From: an uncultured Acidimicrobiales bacterium
Lineage (GTDB): Bacteria; Actinomycetota; Acidimicrobiia; Acidimicrobiales; SHLQ01
Direction: 5' to 3'
Assembly: GCA_938015295.1 (NCBI GenBank)
Contig: CALLQB010000077.1
Span: 1 to 34,788, forward strand
Length of the DNA stretch: 34,788 bases
The notes beneath the pieces were generated by a model. It ran no database searches. It worked only from the letters and a program-made list of their open reading frames with translations, and had not been told where the DNA came from. The position numbers and the translations under genes were made by a program. This document shows positions 25,197 to 34,483 of the stretch, piece by piece; position 1 is the first letter of the stretch; every line of letters begins with the position of its first letter.

Positions 25197-26111
25197 ATGA
25201 ATTTGTCTATCCCCACCAGGTCACGGCTGTTGATCTCGAGCGCGTTCATGGGCTGCATCGCAGTCGCCATGGTCGGCACGTTGTTCTTGCTGCTCGCAGC
25301 AAGTGTTCGCCATGCCACTGGGCAACCGAGCGACCGAGAAGGTGTGCTGTCAACGCAAGAGGCCCAGTTGTTACTCGCCGAGGCGCAGGTGCAGGCGTCG
25401 GTGTCTGCTCGGTCCTTTGACACCGCTTTTCGCGAGCACAACGCTGCGCTCGAGAACGCCGAAGGTCTCAGCGGCGCGCAGGATGAGCTACTCACCGAAC
25501 TGACAGCGGCCCGAAGTCAGGCGATCGAGTTGGCTGTCGCCGCCTACATGGGTGGCGGATCGCTGCAGAGTGCCGAGGCGCTGATCGGAGGCGGAGGATT
25601 GCAGGACATCCGCTGGAGGCAGCAGTTGGTTGCCGCCCATGCGGGAAACACCGCGGAGGCTGCGTCAACCTATGGCGATCTTGCGTTTGAGGCAGGTGTT
25701 CAGATTCATCAAATGGCTATCGCTTTGCAGCGCGCTGACGTACAACTCAAAGCGGCGAGCGAGAGTTCGTTGGTCGCATCCGAGCAGCTCGCGCAGGCCG
25801 AACAGATGGCGGTTATCGCCGAGGCTTGGGCGCGGTCGGATGTTGCTGTTGCCGAAGGGCGCTACGGCGAAGCTCCCCCCGAGAACTGGGAGCGGCTGCG
25901 GATGTGTGAGTCGTCGGGCAACTATGCAGCGCTCTCGGTGAGCACGATCTATCGCGGTGCGTATCAATTCGACCGGCAAACATGGAAAACGGTCGGCGGA
26001 GAAGGCGACCCTGCAGCAGCGTCGCCTCTTGAGCAAGACGCTCGGGCACGAGAGCTGTTCGCCCGACGCGGCAACGCTCCGTGGCCGGTCTGTGGCCGCT
26101 TCTTGCCGTAG
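25197..26111 (+). CDS. Rpf-like (resuscitation-promoting factor) cell-wall hydrolase
   Basis: A 304-residue secreted or membrane-tethered lysozyme-like enzyme that cleaves peptidoglycan and, in actinobacteria, helps dormant cells resume growth. Residues 9-35 are a hydrophobic signal/anchor (ISSAFMGCIAVAMVGTLFLL). Residues 55-220 form a long Ala/Glu-rich coiled coil. The C-terminal 75 residues are the Rpf domain: NWERLRMCESSGNY with catalytic Glu238, then GAYQFDRQTWKTVGG and the closing WPVCGRFLP, whose Cys can pair with that of MCESS. It is divergent from the wbl operon and shares its palindromes. It is convergent with the glutaredoxin gene, 8 bp away. Confidence 0.9.
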   Translation: MNLSIPTRSRLLISSAFMGCIAVAMVGTLFLLLAASVRHATGQPSDREGVLSTQEAQLLLAEAQVQASVSARSFDTAFREHNAALENAEGLSGAQDELLTELTAARSQAIELAVAAYMGGGSLQSAEALIGGGGLQDIRWRQQLVAAHAGNTAEAASTYGDLAFEAGVQIHQMAIALQRADVQLKAASESSLVASEQLAQAEQMAVIAEAWARSDVAVAEGRYGEAPPENWERLRMCESSGNYAALSVSTIYRGAYQFDRQTWKTVGGEGDPAAASPLEQDARARELFARRGNAPWPVCGRFLP

Positions 26112-26119
26112 CGACAGCT

Positions 26120-26455
26120 TTAGCCGCCGAAAAGCTTGCGCAGCTTCGGCGACCCTGGTTGCTTTGGTTCCCAGCCATCGGGGACCAAATGTGGTGCCTT
26201 CTCGGCGAGAACACGAACCACCTCGTTGGCGCTGGGGTTCACCATGCCGACACCGTCGATGACCACGGTTGGCACGGTCTCGTTGCCGTTCGCGATCGAG
26301 CGCACCGTATCGGCATACTTGGGGTTGTCCCAGATATTGCGTTTGTTCATCGGAATGCCCAACTTCGACAAGCCGCGATCGAGGCTGTTGCAGAAGGGGC
26401 AGCCGGGACGCCAATAGAAATCGACGCCATCAAGTTCAGCATTTGGGGTAGTCAT
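26120..26455 (-). CDS. Glutaredoxin-family protein (mycoredoxin-like)
   Basis: A 111-residue thioredoxin-fold reductase. The active site is CPFC in DFYWRPGCPFCNSL (near residues 19-22). NETVPTVVIDG carries the cis-proline, and VNPSANEVVRVL follows. Mycoredoxins use mycothiol in actinobacteria, and the W-R-P-G-C-P-F-C stretch is typical. A basic 25-residue tail (KQPGSPKLRKLFGG) is extra. It is a possible reductant for the peroxiredoxin far upstream, but the genes are not linked. The AGAGGAC stretch ahead of the ATG is a plausible ribosome site. Confidence 0.9.
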   Translation of the reverse strand: MTTPNAELDGVDFYWRPGCPFCNSLDRGLSKLGIPMNKRNIWDNPKYADTVRSIANGNETVPTVVIDGVGMVNPSANEVVRVLAEKAPHLVPDGWEPKQPGSPKLRKLFGG

Positions 26456-26504
26456 GATCTAGTCCTCTCAGGGGGCCACTCGGGGGGTAAGGGGTACAAC
26501 CCGC

Positions 26505-27788
26505 TTAACTGCGAGCTGATTCCGTTAGAGGACCATCGCCGAACAACACACAGATGGTAGTGCGATCGCCTTTATCCCACGCCTTTTCGTTGGGGAGCAG
26601 CAAGATGAAGTTGAGCTGCGAACGATCGTAGACCTCGCCGGTATAGCTCTCGAACATGTTCAAGCACTCGGTTTCGGCGAAATCTTTCACGAGAGACTGA
26701 TCGAACGGCGCAGAAGCGTGGTTCACCGTGTGGAAGACCTCGTGGCTGTGCGATTGCGAACACGGCACCCTCGCGACGGTGCCCTTCAGCTCGCGCAGAT
26801 CGGCGAGATCGGGAAGGTCGATGCAGGTGCCCGCATCAAGGGCGAACACGTCGAGTTCGTTGTCGTTGTCAGATGCTGCATCAGTGTTGATGTAGGGCAT
26901 GATTACCCAGTTGATCAGCGCAAGAGCGCCAAGGAACAACAGCATTGGCAGCCACCAGCGCCGCAAAAACGACTTTTGTGGCTCGGCCTCGAGCAGGTTG
27001 TCTTCGTCTGCTTCGGGGAACGGTTCGGCGATGGGAGCTCGTGGTGGCGGGGCAGCCGCTGCCTGCTGCGTCGGCGCGGGAGTTGGCGCGACCTCAGGTG
27101 CAGGCTGCACTGCCGCAGGCGGTTCGGCGACGGGTGCTTCAGCGACAGGGGTTTCGACGACGGGTGCTTCAGCGACAGGGGTTTCAGCGACGGGGGTTTC
27201 GACGACGGGGGTTTCGACGACGGGCAGTGGTTCTACGGCCGGCAGCGTTGGAGCGACGTCGGTCGAGCTGTCAACGGTGTCGGCGACATCGTCGCTGGTG
27301 GTTGCGCCGTCTTCAACGGGGACTGTTGCTTCGGAGCGGCGCGCCCAACGCGATTCGAGCGACTCGCTCTTGACGTCGTCTATGGCTGGCCTGGCTTGTG
27401 TGATCTCGGGTTCGGTGATCTCGGGTTTAACGAGCTCGGACGTCGCGGTTTCGGCGACGAAAACATCTGGCTCGCTGGTCTCGACTTCGGCCGTCTCGAC
27501 TTTGGGGGGCTCTGGTTCGAACGTTGCATCGGCCGGGCCGACGTACTCGGCTTGCGGAGCCGAGTCGAGCGGCCCAATCGACGGATGCTGCCGGAGCCCG
27601 TCAAAAATTCGGCTGGTTTCATCGCCCCCGTTGACTTCGCGAGTCGATCGGGTGGTCGCTGCCGACGCGGTGGCGCCGCGCTCGGCCGCGAGGCGCTCTC
27701 GAATGCGGTCGGGATGAAGCTCAGGTGGATACCACTTGCCGTCGTTGGCCAACCAGTAGCCGGGGCGAGGTGGGTTCGTCATAGTCAT
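26505..27788 (-). CDS. Membrane protein with septum-formation-like C-terminal domain
   Basis: A 427-residue protein. The N-terminus PPRPGYWLANDGKWYPPELH is a small Trp-rich module common in actinobacterial membrane proteins. Residues 40-270 are disordered and acidic, ending in Pro/Val/Glu repeats (VVETPVAETPVAEAP). One membrane helix follows (WWLPMLLFLGALALINWVIM). The external part has a Cys pattern DAGTCIDLP, VPCSQSHSHEVF, ETECLNMFESYTG and TTICVLFG, which resembles the septum-formation domain family. Orientation would put the repeats in the cytoplasm and the Cys domain outside. Role in division is inference from that domain only. Confidence 0.82.
   Translation of the reverse strand: MTMTNPPRPGYWLANDGKWYPPELHPDRIRERLAAERGATASAATTRSTREVNGGDETSRIFDGLRQHPSIGPLDSAPQAEYVGPADATFEPEPPKVETAEVETSEPDVFVAETATSELVKPEITEPEITQARPAIDDVKSESLESRWARRSEATVPVEDGATTSDDVADTVDSSTDVAPTLPAVEPLPVVETPVVETPVAETPVAEAPVVETPVAEAPVAEPPAAVQPAPEVAPTPAPTQQAAAAPPPRAPIAEPFPEADEDNLLEAEPQKSFLRRWWLPMLLFLGALALINWVIMPYINTDAASDNDNELDVFALDAGTCIDLPDLADLRELKGTVARVPCSQSHSHEVFHTVNHASAPFDQSLVKDFAETECLNMFESYTGEVYDRSQLNFILLLPNEKAWDKGDRTTICVLFGDGPLTESARS
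27131..27224 (-). repeat. Nested 15/30-bp tandem repeats
   Basis: A 30-bp unit starting CGGGTGCTTCAGCGACAGGG lies at 27131-27160 and 27161-27190 (two differences). Two 15-bp units of CGGGGGTTTCGACGA and a partial one follow, to 27224. They encode the Pro/Val/Glu repeats of the septum-like protein. Confidence 0.85.
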
Positions 27789-28260
27789 ATCGTATCGATG
27801 GGAAGGTTTGGGTCACAGAAGTGAACGGGTGAATACGATCAGAGATCGGAGGTTAACGCGCACCCCCAGACATGATCCGCACCTTAGGGGGTCAGAATCG
27901 GCTGAGGCGAAGCCGAGCTTGTCTGACACGTGTCTATCGTCACCTGGGCCAAGACCAAGGGGGCCAAATGGCCCATTTCGTCATCGCTAGCGACCGGCCA
28001 TAGTGGGTGAACCACCGATTGGAGCTGTACACAGCTCCAATCGAAAGACTCCGGTGGGGGAGTTTCCCCCAGACATTCGATTCCTGCGGCCACGTTGGTC
28101 GGAAGGAAGACGTGTCTTGCTTCCCCACCGATGTTCGACACCCTGGATATGTAGTGCGCTGTGTCGACAACAGGCTCTGACCTTCGGGTCAGAGCCTGTT
28201 GTTCATTCAGGGGTCGGCCGCTGGCATGGCGAGGACCGACGAGCGGATAGGGTTTCGACC
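27789..28260 (+). ncRNA. Strongly structured intergenic region, possible ncRNA or leader of the ABC-F gene
   Basis: This 472-bp gap lies between divergent genes. In order: GGGCCA-AA-TGGCCC (27961-27974). A 13-bp inverted repeat CGATTGGAGCTGT / ACAGCTCCAATCG (28016-28043), enclosed by CCACCG (28012-28017) and CGGTGG (28052-28057). GGGGG-AGTTT-CCCCC (28056-28070). GGAAG/CTTCC with AAGA/TCTT (28101-28124). Then CCCCACCG (28123-28130), which can also pair with CGGTGGGG at 28052. So CGGTGG has two alternative partners. The last hairpin (28167-28202) is listed separately. A short minus-strand frame (27884-28141) is open but unconvincing. I match no known RNA family. Confidence 0.4.
28167..28202 (+). 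terminator. 16-bp hairpin with TTCG loop before the ABC-F gene
   Basis: ACAACAGGCTCTGACC (28167-28182) pairs perfectly with GGTCAGAGCCTGTTGT (28187-28202) around a stable TTCG tetraloop. It lies 58 bp before the ABC-F start. No T-run follows (TCATTC), so it could be a terminator for an upstream RNA or an attenuator for the ATPase gene. Confidence 0.6.
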
Positions 28261-29982
<1,722 letters not shown>

Positions 29983-30076
29983 TACGGTGCCGGCTCGCGC
30001 CAAGGGCTTTCGCGCTTCGTGAAATACCGCACAAACTGATTGAGGCTCAACCCGCTTGCGCCAGTACGCTCCGGCT

Positions 30077-30958
30077 ATGGACCCTCGATTTACAGACGTG
30101 GGATCGGTGCGCGCCGATCTTGATACCGCTAACTATCTCGCCGACGACGGTATTGCCGGCGTGGTGTATCTGGCCGACCGGCTGGGCAAGCCCATCCTTG
30201 TGGAGGGCCCCGCCGGAACCGGTAAGACGCAGCTGGCGAAGAGCGTTGCGGAGATAACCGGTGCCCGTCTGATCCGTTTGCAGTGCTATGAGGGCCTCGA
30301 CGAAGCCAAAGCCCTCTATGAGTGGAACTACAAAAAGCAGCTGCTTCGCATTCAGGCCGAACGAAATTCCGATGTCGAGTGGGACGCGATCGAAGACGAC
30401 ATCTTCTCTGAAGAGTTCCTGCTGACCCGGCCGTTGCTCGAGGCGATTCGCGCCGAAGAACCGGTCGTGTTGCTTATCGACGAGGTCGATCGTGTCGAGA
30501 TCGAGACCGAGGCACTTCTCCTCGAGATTCTCTCTGACTACCAAGTGTCGATTCCTGAGTTTGGGACCATCGAGGCCAAGCAGATTCCGCTGGTATTCCT
30601 TACCTCGAACAACACCCGCGAGCTCTCTGAAGCACTGAAGCGGCGTTGTCTGTACCTCCACATCGACTATCCCGAGATGGAACGCGAGAAGCAGATTGTG
30701 CTCAACAAGGTGCCCGACATCAGCGAGAACCTCGCCGATCAGGTAGCCCGTATCGTCCGGTCGATTCGTCAGCTCGAGCTCAAGAAGGCACCGTCGGTCT
30801 CCGAGACCATCGACTGGGCCCGAACCCTCGTGCTGCTTGGTATCGATCAGGTCGACGCCGAAACGGCGACCGAGACGGTCAACATCTTGCTGAAGTACCA
30901 AAGCGATATCGCGAAGGCCATCAAGGAATTCGCGCAGTCCGACGAATTTTCGGGCTGA
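30077..30958 (+). CDS. MoxR-type AAA+ ATPase
   Basis: A 293-residue AAA+ chaperone of the MoxR/CoxD branch. Walker A is EGPAGTGKTQ (43-52), Walker B VVLLIDEVDR (near 132-141), and sensor 1 is LTSNNTRELSEALKRR with the arginine finger. The small helical lid follows. ATG 30077 is the first ATG; a TTG seven codons upstream is less likely. The VWA-domain gene starts 5 nt after its stop, so they form an operon. MoxR proteins mature or insert cofactors into partner enzymes together with VWA proteins; the client here is unknown. Confidence 0.93.
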   Translation: MDPRFTDVGSVRADLDTANYLADDGIAGVVYLADRLGKPILVEGPAGTGKTQLAKSVAEITGARLIRLQCYEGLDEAKALYEWNYKKQLLRIQAERNSDVEWDAIEDDIFSEEFLLTRPLLEAIRAEEPVVLLIDEVDRVEIETEALLLEILSDYQVSIPEFGTIEAKQIPLVFLTSNNTRELSEALKRRCLYLHIDYPEMEREKQIVLNKVPDISENLADQVARIVRSIRQLELKKAPSVSETIDWARTLVLLGIDQVDAETATETVNILLKYQSDIAKAIKEFAQSDEFSG

Positions 30959-30963
30959 TCTAC

Positions 30964-32466
30964 ATGAGTTCCACCGAATCGCCCGTCGACCCGGCGGAGG
31001 CAGCGGGGGGATCCCCGATGCTCGACTTGTTGTCGGGCTTCATTATCGAGCTTCGCAACGCCGGACTGCCGGTCAGCCTGACCGAGAACCTCGATGCGAT
31101 GGAAGCGGTCAAACACATTCCGCTTGAAGATCGCGAGACCTTCAAATACGCACTTGCCGCGACGCTCGTAAAGAACCATTCGCATTGGAAAGCCTTCGAG
31201 ATTGTTTTCGAAGTCTTCTTTGCTTTGCGTGGGTCTGAGTACGACATCAGCGATGAAGATCGCTTTGGCGATCCAGCTGATCTCGACGACGACGAAAACG
31301 GCGAGGCGCAAGGCCAGGGCCAAAGCCAGGGTCAAGGCGGTGGCGGGGGAGAAGCTCTCAGTCCCGAGCAGCTGGCAAAAATGTTGCTCGATGCGTTACG
31401 CAAGGGCGATCAGGCGATGATGCGGGCGTTGGCCCGACAGGCTGTTCGTCGCTACGCGGGCATGGAGCCGGGGCGACCGGTTGGTGGCACCTACTACCTG
31501 TACCGCACGCTTCGTAACCTCGATCTCGACGGCATGATGGACGAGCTCATGGAGCAACGTCGTGCTGAGGCTCCCGACGGCCAGCTCAGCCAGTTTGACG
31601 AGCGACTCGAACGCGACGAGTTCAACATCCGCATGGAGCAGCTGAAGAAAGAAATCGAGGCCGAGATCCGTCGGATGCTGGTTGCTGACCGGGGCGTCGA
31701 GGCAATGTCTCGCACGCTACGCAAACCGCTTCCTGAAGATGTCGATTTCATGCACGCGACTCGTGACGAGATGAACAGCCTTCGAAAGGCTATTTATCCG
31801 CTCACTCGTAAGCTGGCCGCTCGCCTGGCCCGCAAGCGCAAGTATGGCCGTCGCGGCCCGCTTGACTTCCGCAAGACGGTTCGTACTTCACTGAGTTACG
31901 GCGGCGTTCCCGCCGACCCGCAGTTCAAGTTCCCTCGGCCACACAAGCCCGAAATCTTTGTTATCGCCGACATCTCGGGTTCGGTCGCCGCTTTTGCCCG
32001 GTTCACCTTGCACCTCGTGTACGCAATAAGTAGCCAGTTCTCGAAGGTACGGGCGTTTGTGTTCATCGACGGTCTCGATGAGGTCACCCGTTTCTTCGAC
32101 GGCGTCGACGACATCGGCGAGGCGGTGCATCGTGTCAACACCGAGGCCGATGTTGTGTGGGTAGACGGCCACAGCGACTACGGGCATGCCTTTGGGGTGT
32201 TCTGGGAGCGGTATGGCAAAGACGTTGGCCCAAAGACCACCGTGTTGATCCTGGGTGATGCTCGCAATAACTATCACGCGTCGCAGAGTTGGATCATCAA
32301 AGAGATCCAGTCGAAGGCTCGCCAAGTGCATTGGCTCAACCCTGAGCCGAAGAGTTACTGGGACACCGGTGACTCGATTGTGGGCGAATACACCGAATAC
32401 TGCGATGGGGTGTACGAGGTACGCAACCTGCGCCAGCTCGAAGGGTTCGTCGAGAAGCTGATCTAG
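30964..32466 (+). CDS. VWA-domain (CoxE-like) protein
   Basis: A 500-residue partner of the MoxR ATPase. The N-terminal helical part (LLSGFIIELRNAGLPVSLTE) is followed by a Gly/Gln-rich linker (QGQGQSQGQGGGGG) near residue 120, then a charged helical segment. The C-terminal VWA domain has the MIDAS metal site D336-I-S-G-S with VFIDGLDEVTRFFDG, DGHSDYGHAF and LILGDARNNYH. This order fits CoxE. Start ATG 30964 lies 5 nt after the moxR-like stop; a longer frame upstream lies inside that gene. It is a co-chaperone whose VWA domain binds the client in a metal-dependent way. Confidence 0.92.
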   Translation: MSSTESPVDPAEAAGGSPMLDLLSGFIIELRNAGLPVSLTENLDAMEAVKHIPLEDRETFKYALAATLVKNHSHWKAFEIVFEVFFALRGSEYDISDEDRFGDPADLDDDENGEAQGQGQSQGQGGGGGEALSPEQLAKMLLDALRKGDQAMMRALARQAVRRYAGMEPGRPVGGTYYLYRTLRNLDLDGMMDELMEQRRAEAPDGQLSQFDERLERDEFNIRMEQLKKEIEAEIRRMLVADRGVEAMSRTLRKPLPEDVDFMHATRDEMNSLRKAIYPLTRKLAARLARKRKYGRRGPLDFRKTVRTSLSYGGVPADPQFKFPRPHKPEIFVIADISGSVAAFARFTLHLVYAISSQFSKVRAFVFIDGLDEVTRFFDGVDDIGEAVHRVNTEADVVWVDGHSDYGHAFGVFWERYGKDVGPKTTVLILGDARNNYHASQSWIIKEIQSKARQVHWLNPEPKSYWDTGDSIVGEYTEYCDGVYEVRNLRQLEGFVEKLI

Positions 32467-32542
32467 TCGGCGAAGTGGTTGGTTTGCTCGGCTTCGAGCT
32501 TGCAGAACAACTCGATTGGTTACGTGTCAGACTGTCATCGTG

Positions 32543-32932
32543 ATGGTGGAGCCGGTGTTGGACGAGTTGGTGGGTGCTGGCTGCCGGTTCGTGGTGGTCG
32601 GTTCCGCTGCGCGGCGACTGCTGGGCGAGCAGGTGCCGGTAAACGATCTTGACGTTGTTGTCGATGCTGTCGGGTCGAATCGTGGTCCCGTAGTCGAGGC
32701 ACTGATGGCGGTTGGGGGCGTTATCGAGCGTCGTCGTGGTCGACGGCTCCTTCGGTCGTCGATGGCGCTGCCGTGGGAGTGGGGGTGGCGAACTTCGACC
32801 GTGTATGGCGACGTCGATGTCGTCGTACGGTTCATTGACGGATCGGGCTACGAGTTTCACGACGCTGTGGCGGTGCCGGTGCTGTTAGGTAATGGCGTCG
32901 TGGTTCGTTGTCATCCTACGAAGCATCCGTGA
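32543..32932 (+). CDS. Minimal nucleotidyltransferase-fold protein, coupled to GyrA-like gene
   Basis: A 129-residue protein. Residues 16-41 read FVVVGSAARRLLGEQ then VPVNDLDVVVD, the pol-beta-like nucleotidyltransferase signature: a GS loop (G20-S21) and DxD (D35, D37). A third acid, D92 (YGDVDVVVRF), completes the metal triad. Such small proteins include MNT-type antitoxins and AbiEii-like toxins, so the role is open. The frame is open to a TTG at 32516, but ATG 32543 (just after a GTG) is preferred. The stop overlaps the next start as TGATG. It may transfer a nucleotide to a protein, or to RNA, inferred from fold alone. Confidence 0.75.
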   Translation: MVEPVLDELVGAGCRFVVVGSAARRLLGEQVPVNDLDVVVDAVGSNRGPVVEALMAVGGVIERRRGRRLLRSSMALPWEWGWRTSTVYGDVDVVVRFIDGSGYEFHDAVAVPVLLGNGVVVRCHPTKHP

Positions 32933-33861
32933 TGGGTGCCGCGACGGGTCTGGGCCAGCTGGACGTGGCGATCCTAGAGGCGTGTGAGGAATCGGGAGGG
33001 ATGTTCGGTTCGTTCGTGAAATCCCGCACCGTGCTCGAAACGCTCCATGAGCGAACCGGTATCGGGCCGCGTGTCGCATACGAGCCGCTGTGTGATCTCG
33101 CTCGACCGTGGGTACTGAACCTGACCCTGCTCGAGTTTCAGGGAAACTTCGGTTCGCCGGATGGTCCTCCGGCGAGCCCTCGCTACACCGAATGTTGTCT
33201 GTCGCAGCTGGGCGGGGCGGCGCTTGCCGCTGAGCGGGGCGAGATCGGTCCGGTGCCGATCGGTTTGATCAACGGCACAACCCATGTTGACGGTCGTTGG
33301 CCGCCGCTCGACCCCAGCCGAGTAGCCGCAGCTATCCGAGCTGCAGCAGGCGGGGAGGTCTCCGATCACGAACTTGTGCGCATCGTTGGCCAGCCTTCGT
33401 TCCCGACGGGCTGTGATGTCGACGTGGATCTCGCTTTGCTGTCATCTGGCGCGGATGTCGAGATCGAGGTGTCGGCCCGGATCGAGTTCGAGCGCGATCA
33501 TCTGGTGATCTCTCGACTGCCGCCCGCGAGCTCGCCTGAATTGGTCGAAGAGTCCATCGTTCGACTCGTTCACAACGGCGGCATGCGCGATCGTCAGTCG
33601 GAACCCTCCAAGGGTCCTCCTCGTCTTCGCGGCGTACGTAACGAGACGACAAGGCTGAGTGGGAGCCGTGTCGTCGTCGAGCCCCTGTCTGCCGCGGATG
33701 TAGGAGCTGCCGCGGTAGCTCTGTTCGATTTGTGGCCGGTCCGCAGGTCGATAGCTGTGCGGTTTGGTCAGCCGATGGCTGCGATGATCCGTGATGCAGC
33801 GGCTAGTCGTGGCGGGCTAGAAGAACGGTTGGTCATGATCGAGAAGTCAGCACGCTACTAG
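32932..33861 (+). CDS. Stand-alone GyrA/ParC breakage-domain-like protein
   Basis: A 309-residue protein resembling part of the GyrA/ParC breakage-reunion domain. Residues 58-89 read RPWVLNLTLLEFQGNFGS then PDGPPASPRYTEC. GyrA has PWSLRYPLVDGQGNFGS and RYTEC, so Tyr85 matches the DNA-cleaving tyrosine with its Arg neighbour. GLINGT (near 108) matches the NLLANGS stretch, and LVISRLP (near 191) matches the IVITELP strand. The HPHGDS of the quinolone pocket is replaced by TGIGPR, so both His and the Ser83 equivalent are lost. The N-terminal arm, coiled-coil gate and C-terminal wrapping domain are missing. ATG 32932 is coupled to the nucleotidyltransferase stop. It could be a cleavage-competent single-domain enzyme, a decoy or a gyrase modulator. 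Confidence 0.7.
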   Translation: MGAATGLGQLDVAILEACEESGGMFGSFVKSRTVLETLHERTGIGPRVAYEPLCDLARPWVLNLTLLEFQGNFGSPDGPPASPRYTECCLSQLGGAALAAERGEIGPVPIGLINGTTHVDGRWPPLDPSRVAAAIRAAAGGEVSDHELVRIVGQPSFPTGCDVDVDLALLSSGADVEIEVSARIEFERDHLVISRLPPASSPELVEESIVRLVHNGGMRDRQSEPSKGPPRLRGVRNETTRLSGSRVVVEPLSAADVGAAAVALFDLWPVRRSIAVRFGQPMAAMIRDAAASRGGLEERLVMIEKSARY

Positions 33862-34478
33862 AAGTACCAGTAGGGCTTGAGACCGTGTTCTTGTTGGAGT
33901 TGTACGAGCACGTCAGGTGGTTTTGAGAGCACGGGGAAACCCATTTCTCCTGTAGGGCCAAAGTCGGTGTAGCCGCCTCGGCGGGCGAGTTCGATGAGGA
34001 AGTGGAGCCATGCTTGGAGTGAGGGGAAGTGTTCGAAGGCGTTTTGTCCTCGTTCGGTTTCGGGTTGTGCCCAGGGGACGATTAGGCGCACGATTTGGCC
34101 TCTGCGTTCGCCGGCGAGGACGTAGTGGATCATGTTTTGTGCTTGGTATTCGTCCATGCTGAGTGGAAAGAGTTGGTCGTAGCTGACAATCTCGTTGTGC
34201 TCTGGAAGGAGCAACTCCCAGTTGGCGAGGAACATGTCTTTGGGGGCGGAGAAATGCTTGTGGGGAATCTTGGTGAATGGTCGCCCGAGGAGACGTTGGC
34301 GGTTTGTTGTGAGGTACCACTCGCGTAGTTCGTCGGTGAACTCCATCCCTAGCCGCTCTTCGCTTTCAGCGATGTCGGCTTCTGTTGCGGGTTCGAGATC
34401 GCCGGGGTGGACCGTCACCCCATCTGGTGCATGCTTTTGGACCTGCCGGTAGAACTCGTCGATCAGTTCCTTAAACAC
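33858..34478 (-). CDS. SUKH (SMI1/KNR4) family protein
   Basis: A 206-residue protein. The segment ATEADIAESEERLGMEFT then DELREWYLTTN is the SMI1/KNR4 signature. Bacterial SUKH proteins are often immunity proteins that neutralise a neighbouring contact-dependent toxin, but many are orphans. The rest (LLLPEHNEIVSYDQLFPL, then RGQIVRLIVPWAQPE) fits the family. A start at ATG 34538 is possible but overlaps the upstream gene by 55 nt, so I chose GTG 34478, 5 nt after that stop. Its stop overlaps that of the GyrA-like gene by 4 nt (CTAG), so the two are convergent. Local base composition is slightly AT-richer than the rest of the window. Confidence 0.82.
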   Translation of the reverse strand: MFKELIDEFYRQVQKHAPDGVTVHPGDLEPATEADIAESEERLGMEFTDELREWYLTTNRQRLLGRPFTKIPHKHFSAPKDMFLANWELLLPEHNEIVSYDQLFPLSMDEYQAQNMIHYVLAGERRGQIVRLIVPWAQPETERGQNAFEHFPSLQAWLHFLIELARRGGYTDFGPTGEMGFPVLSKPPDVLVQLQQEHGLKPYWYF

Positions 34479-34483
34479 GAAAG

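Noticed and set aside
28081..28110. GGAAGGAAG stretch as an SRP RNA apical loop
   Set aside because: The flanking bases do not form the conserved SRP domain IV helix with its internal loops.
27884..28141. 85-residue minus-strand frame in the structured intergenic region
   Set aside because: No clear ribosome site, no recognisable family, and it coincides with strong hairpins that better explain the sequence.
30047..30901. 284-codon minus-strand frame opposite the MoxR gene
   Set aside because: Antisense shadow of a clear AAA+ ATPase.
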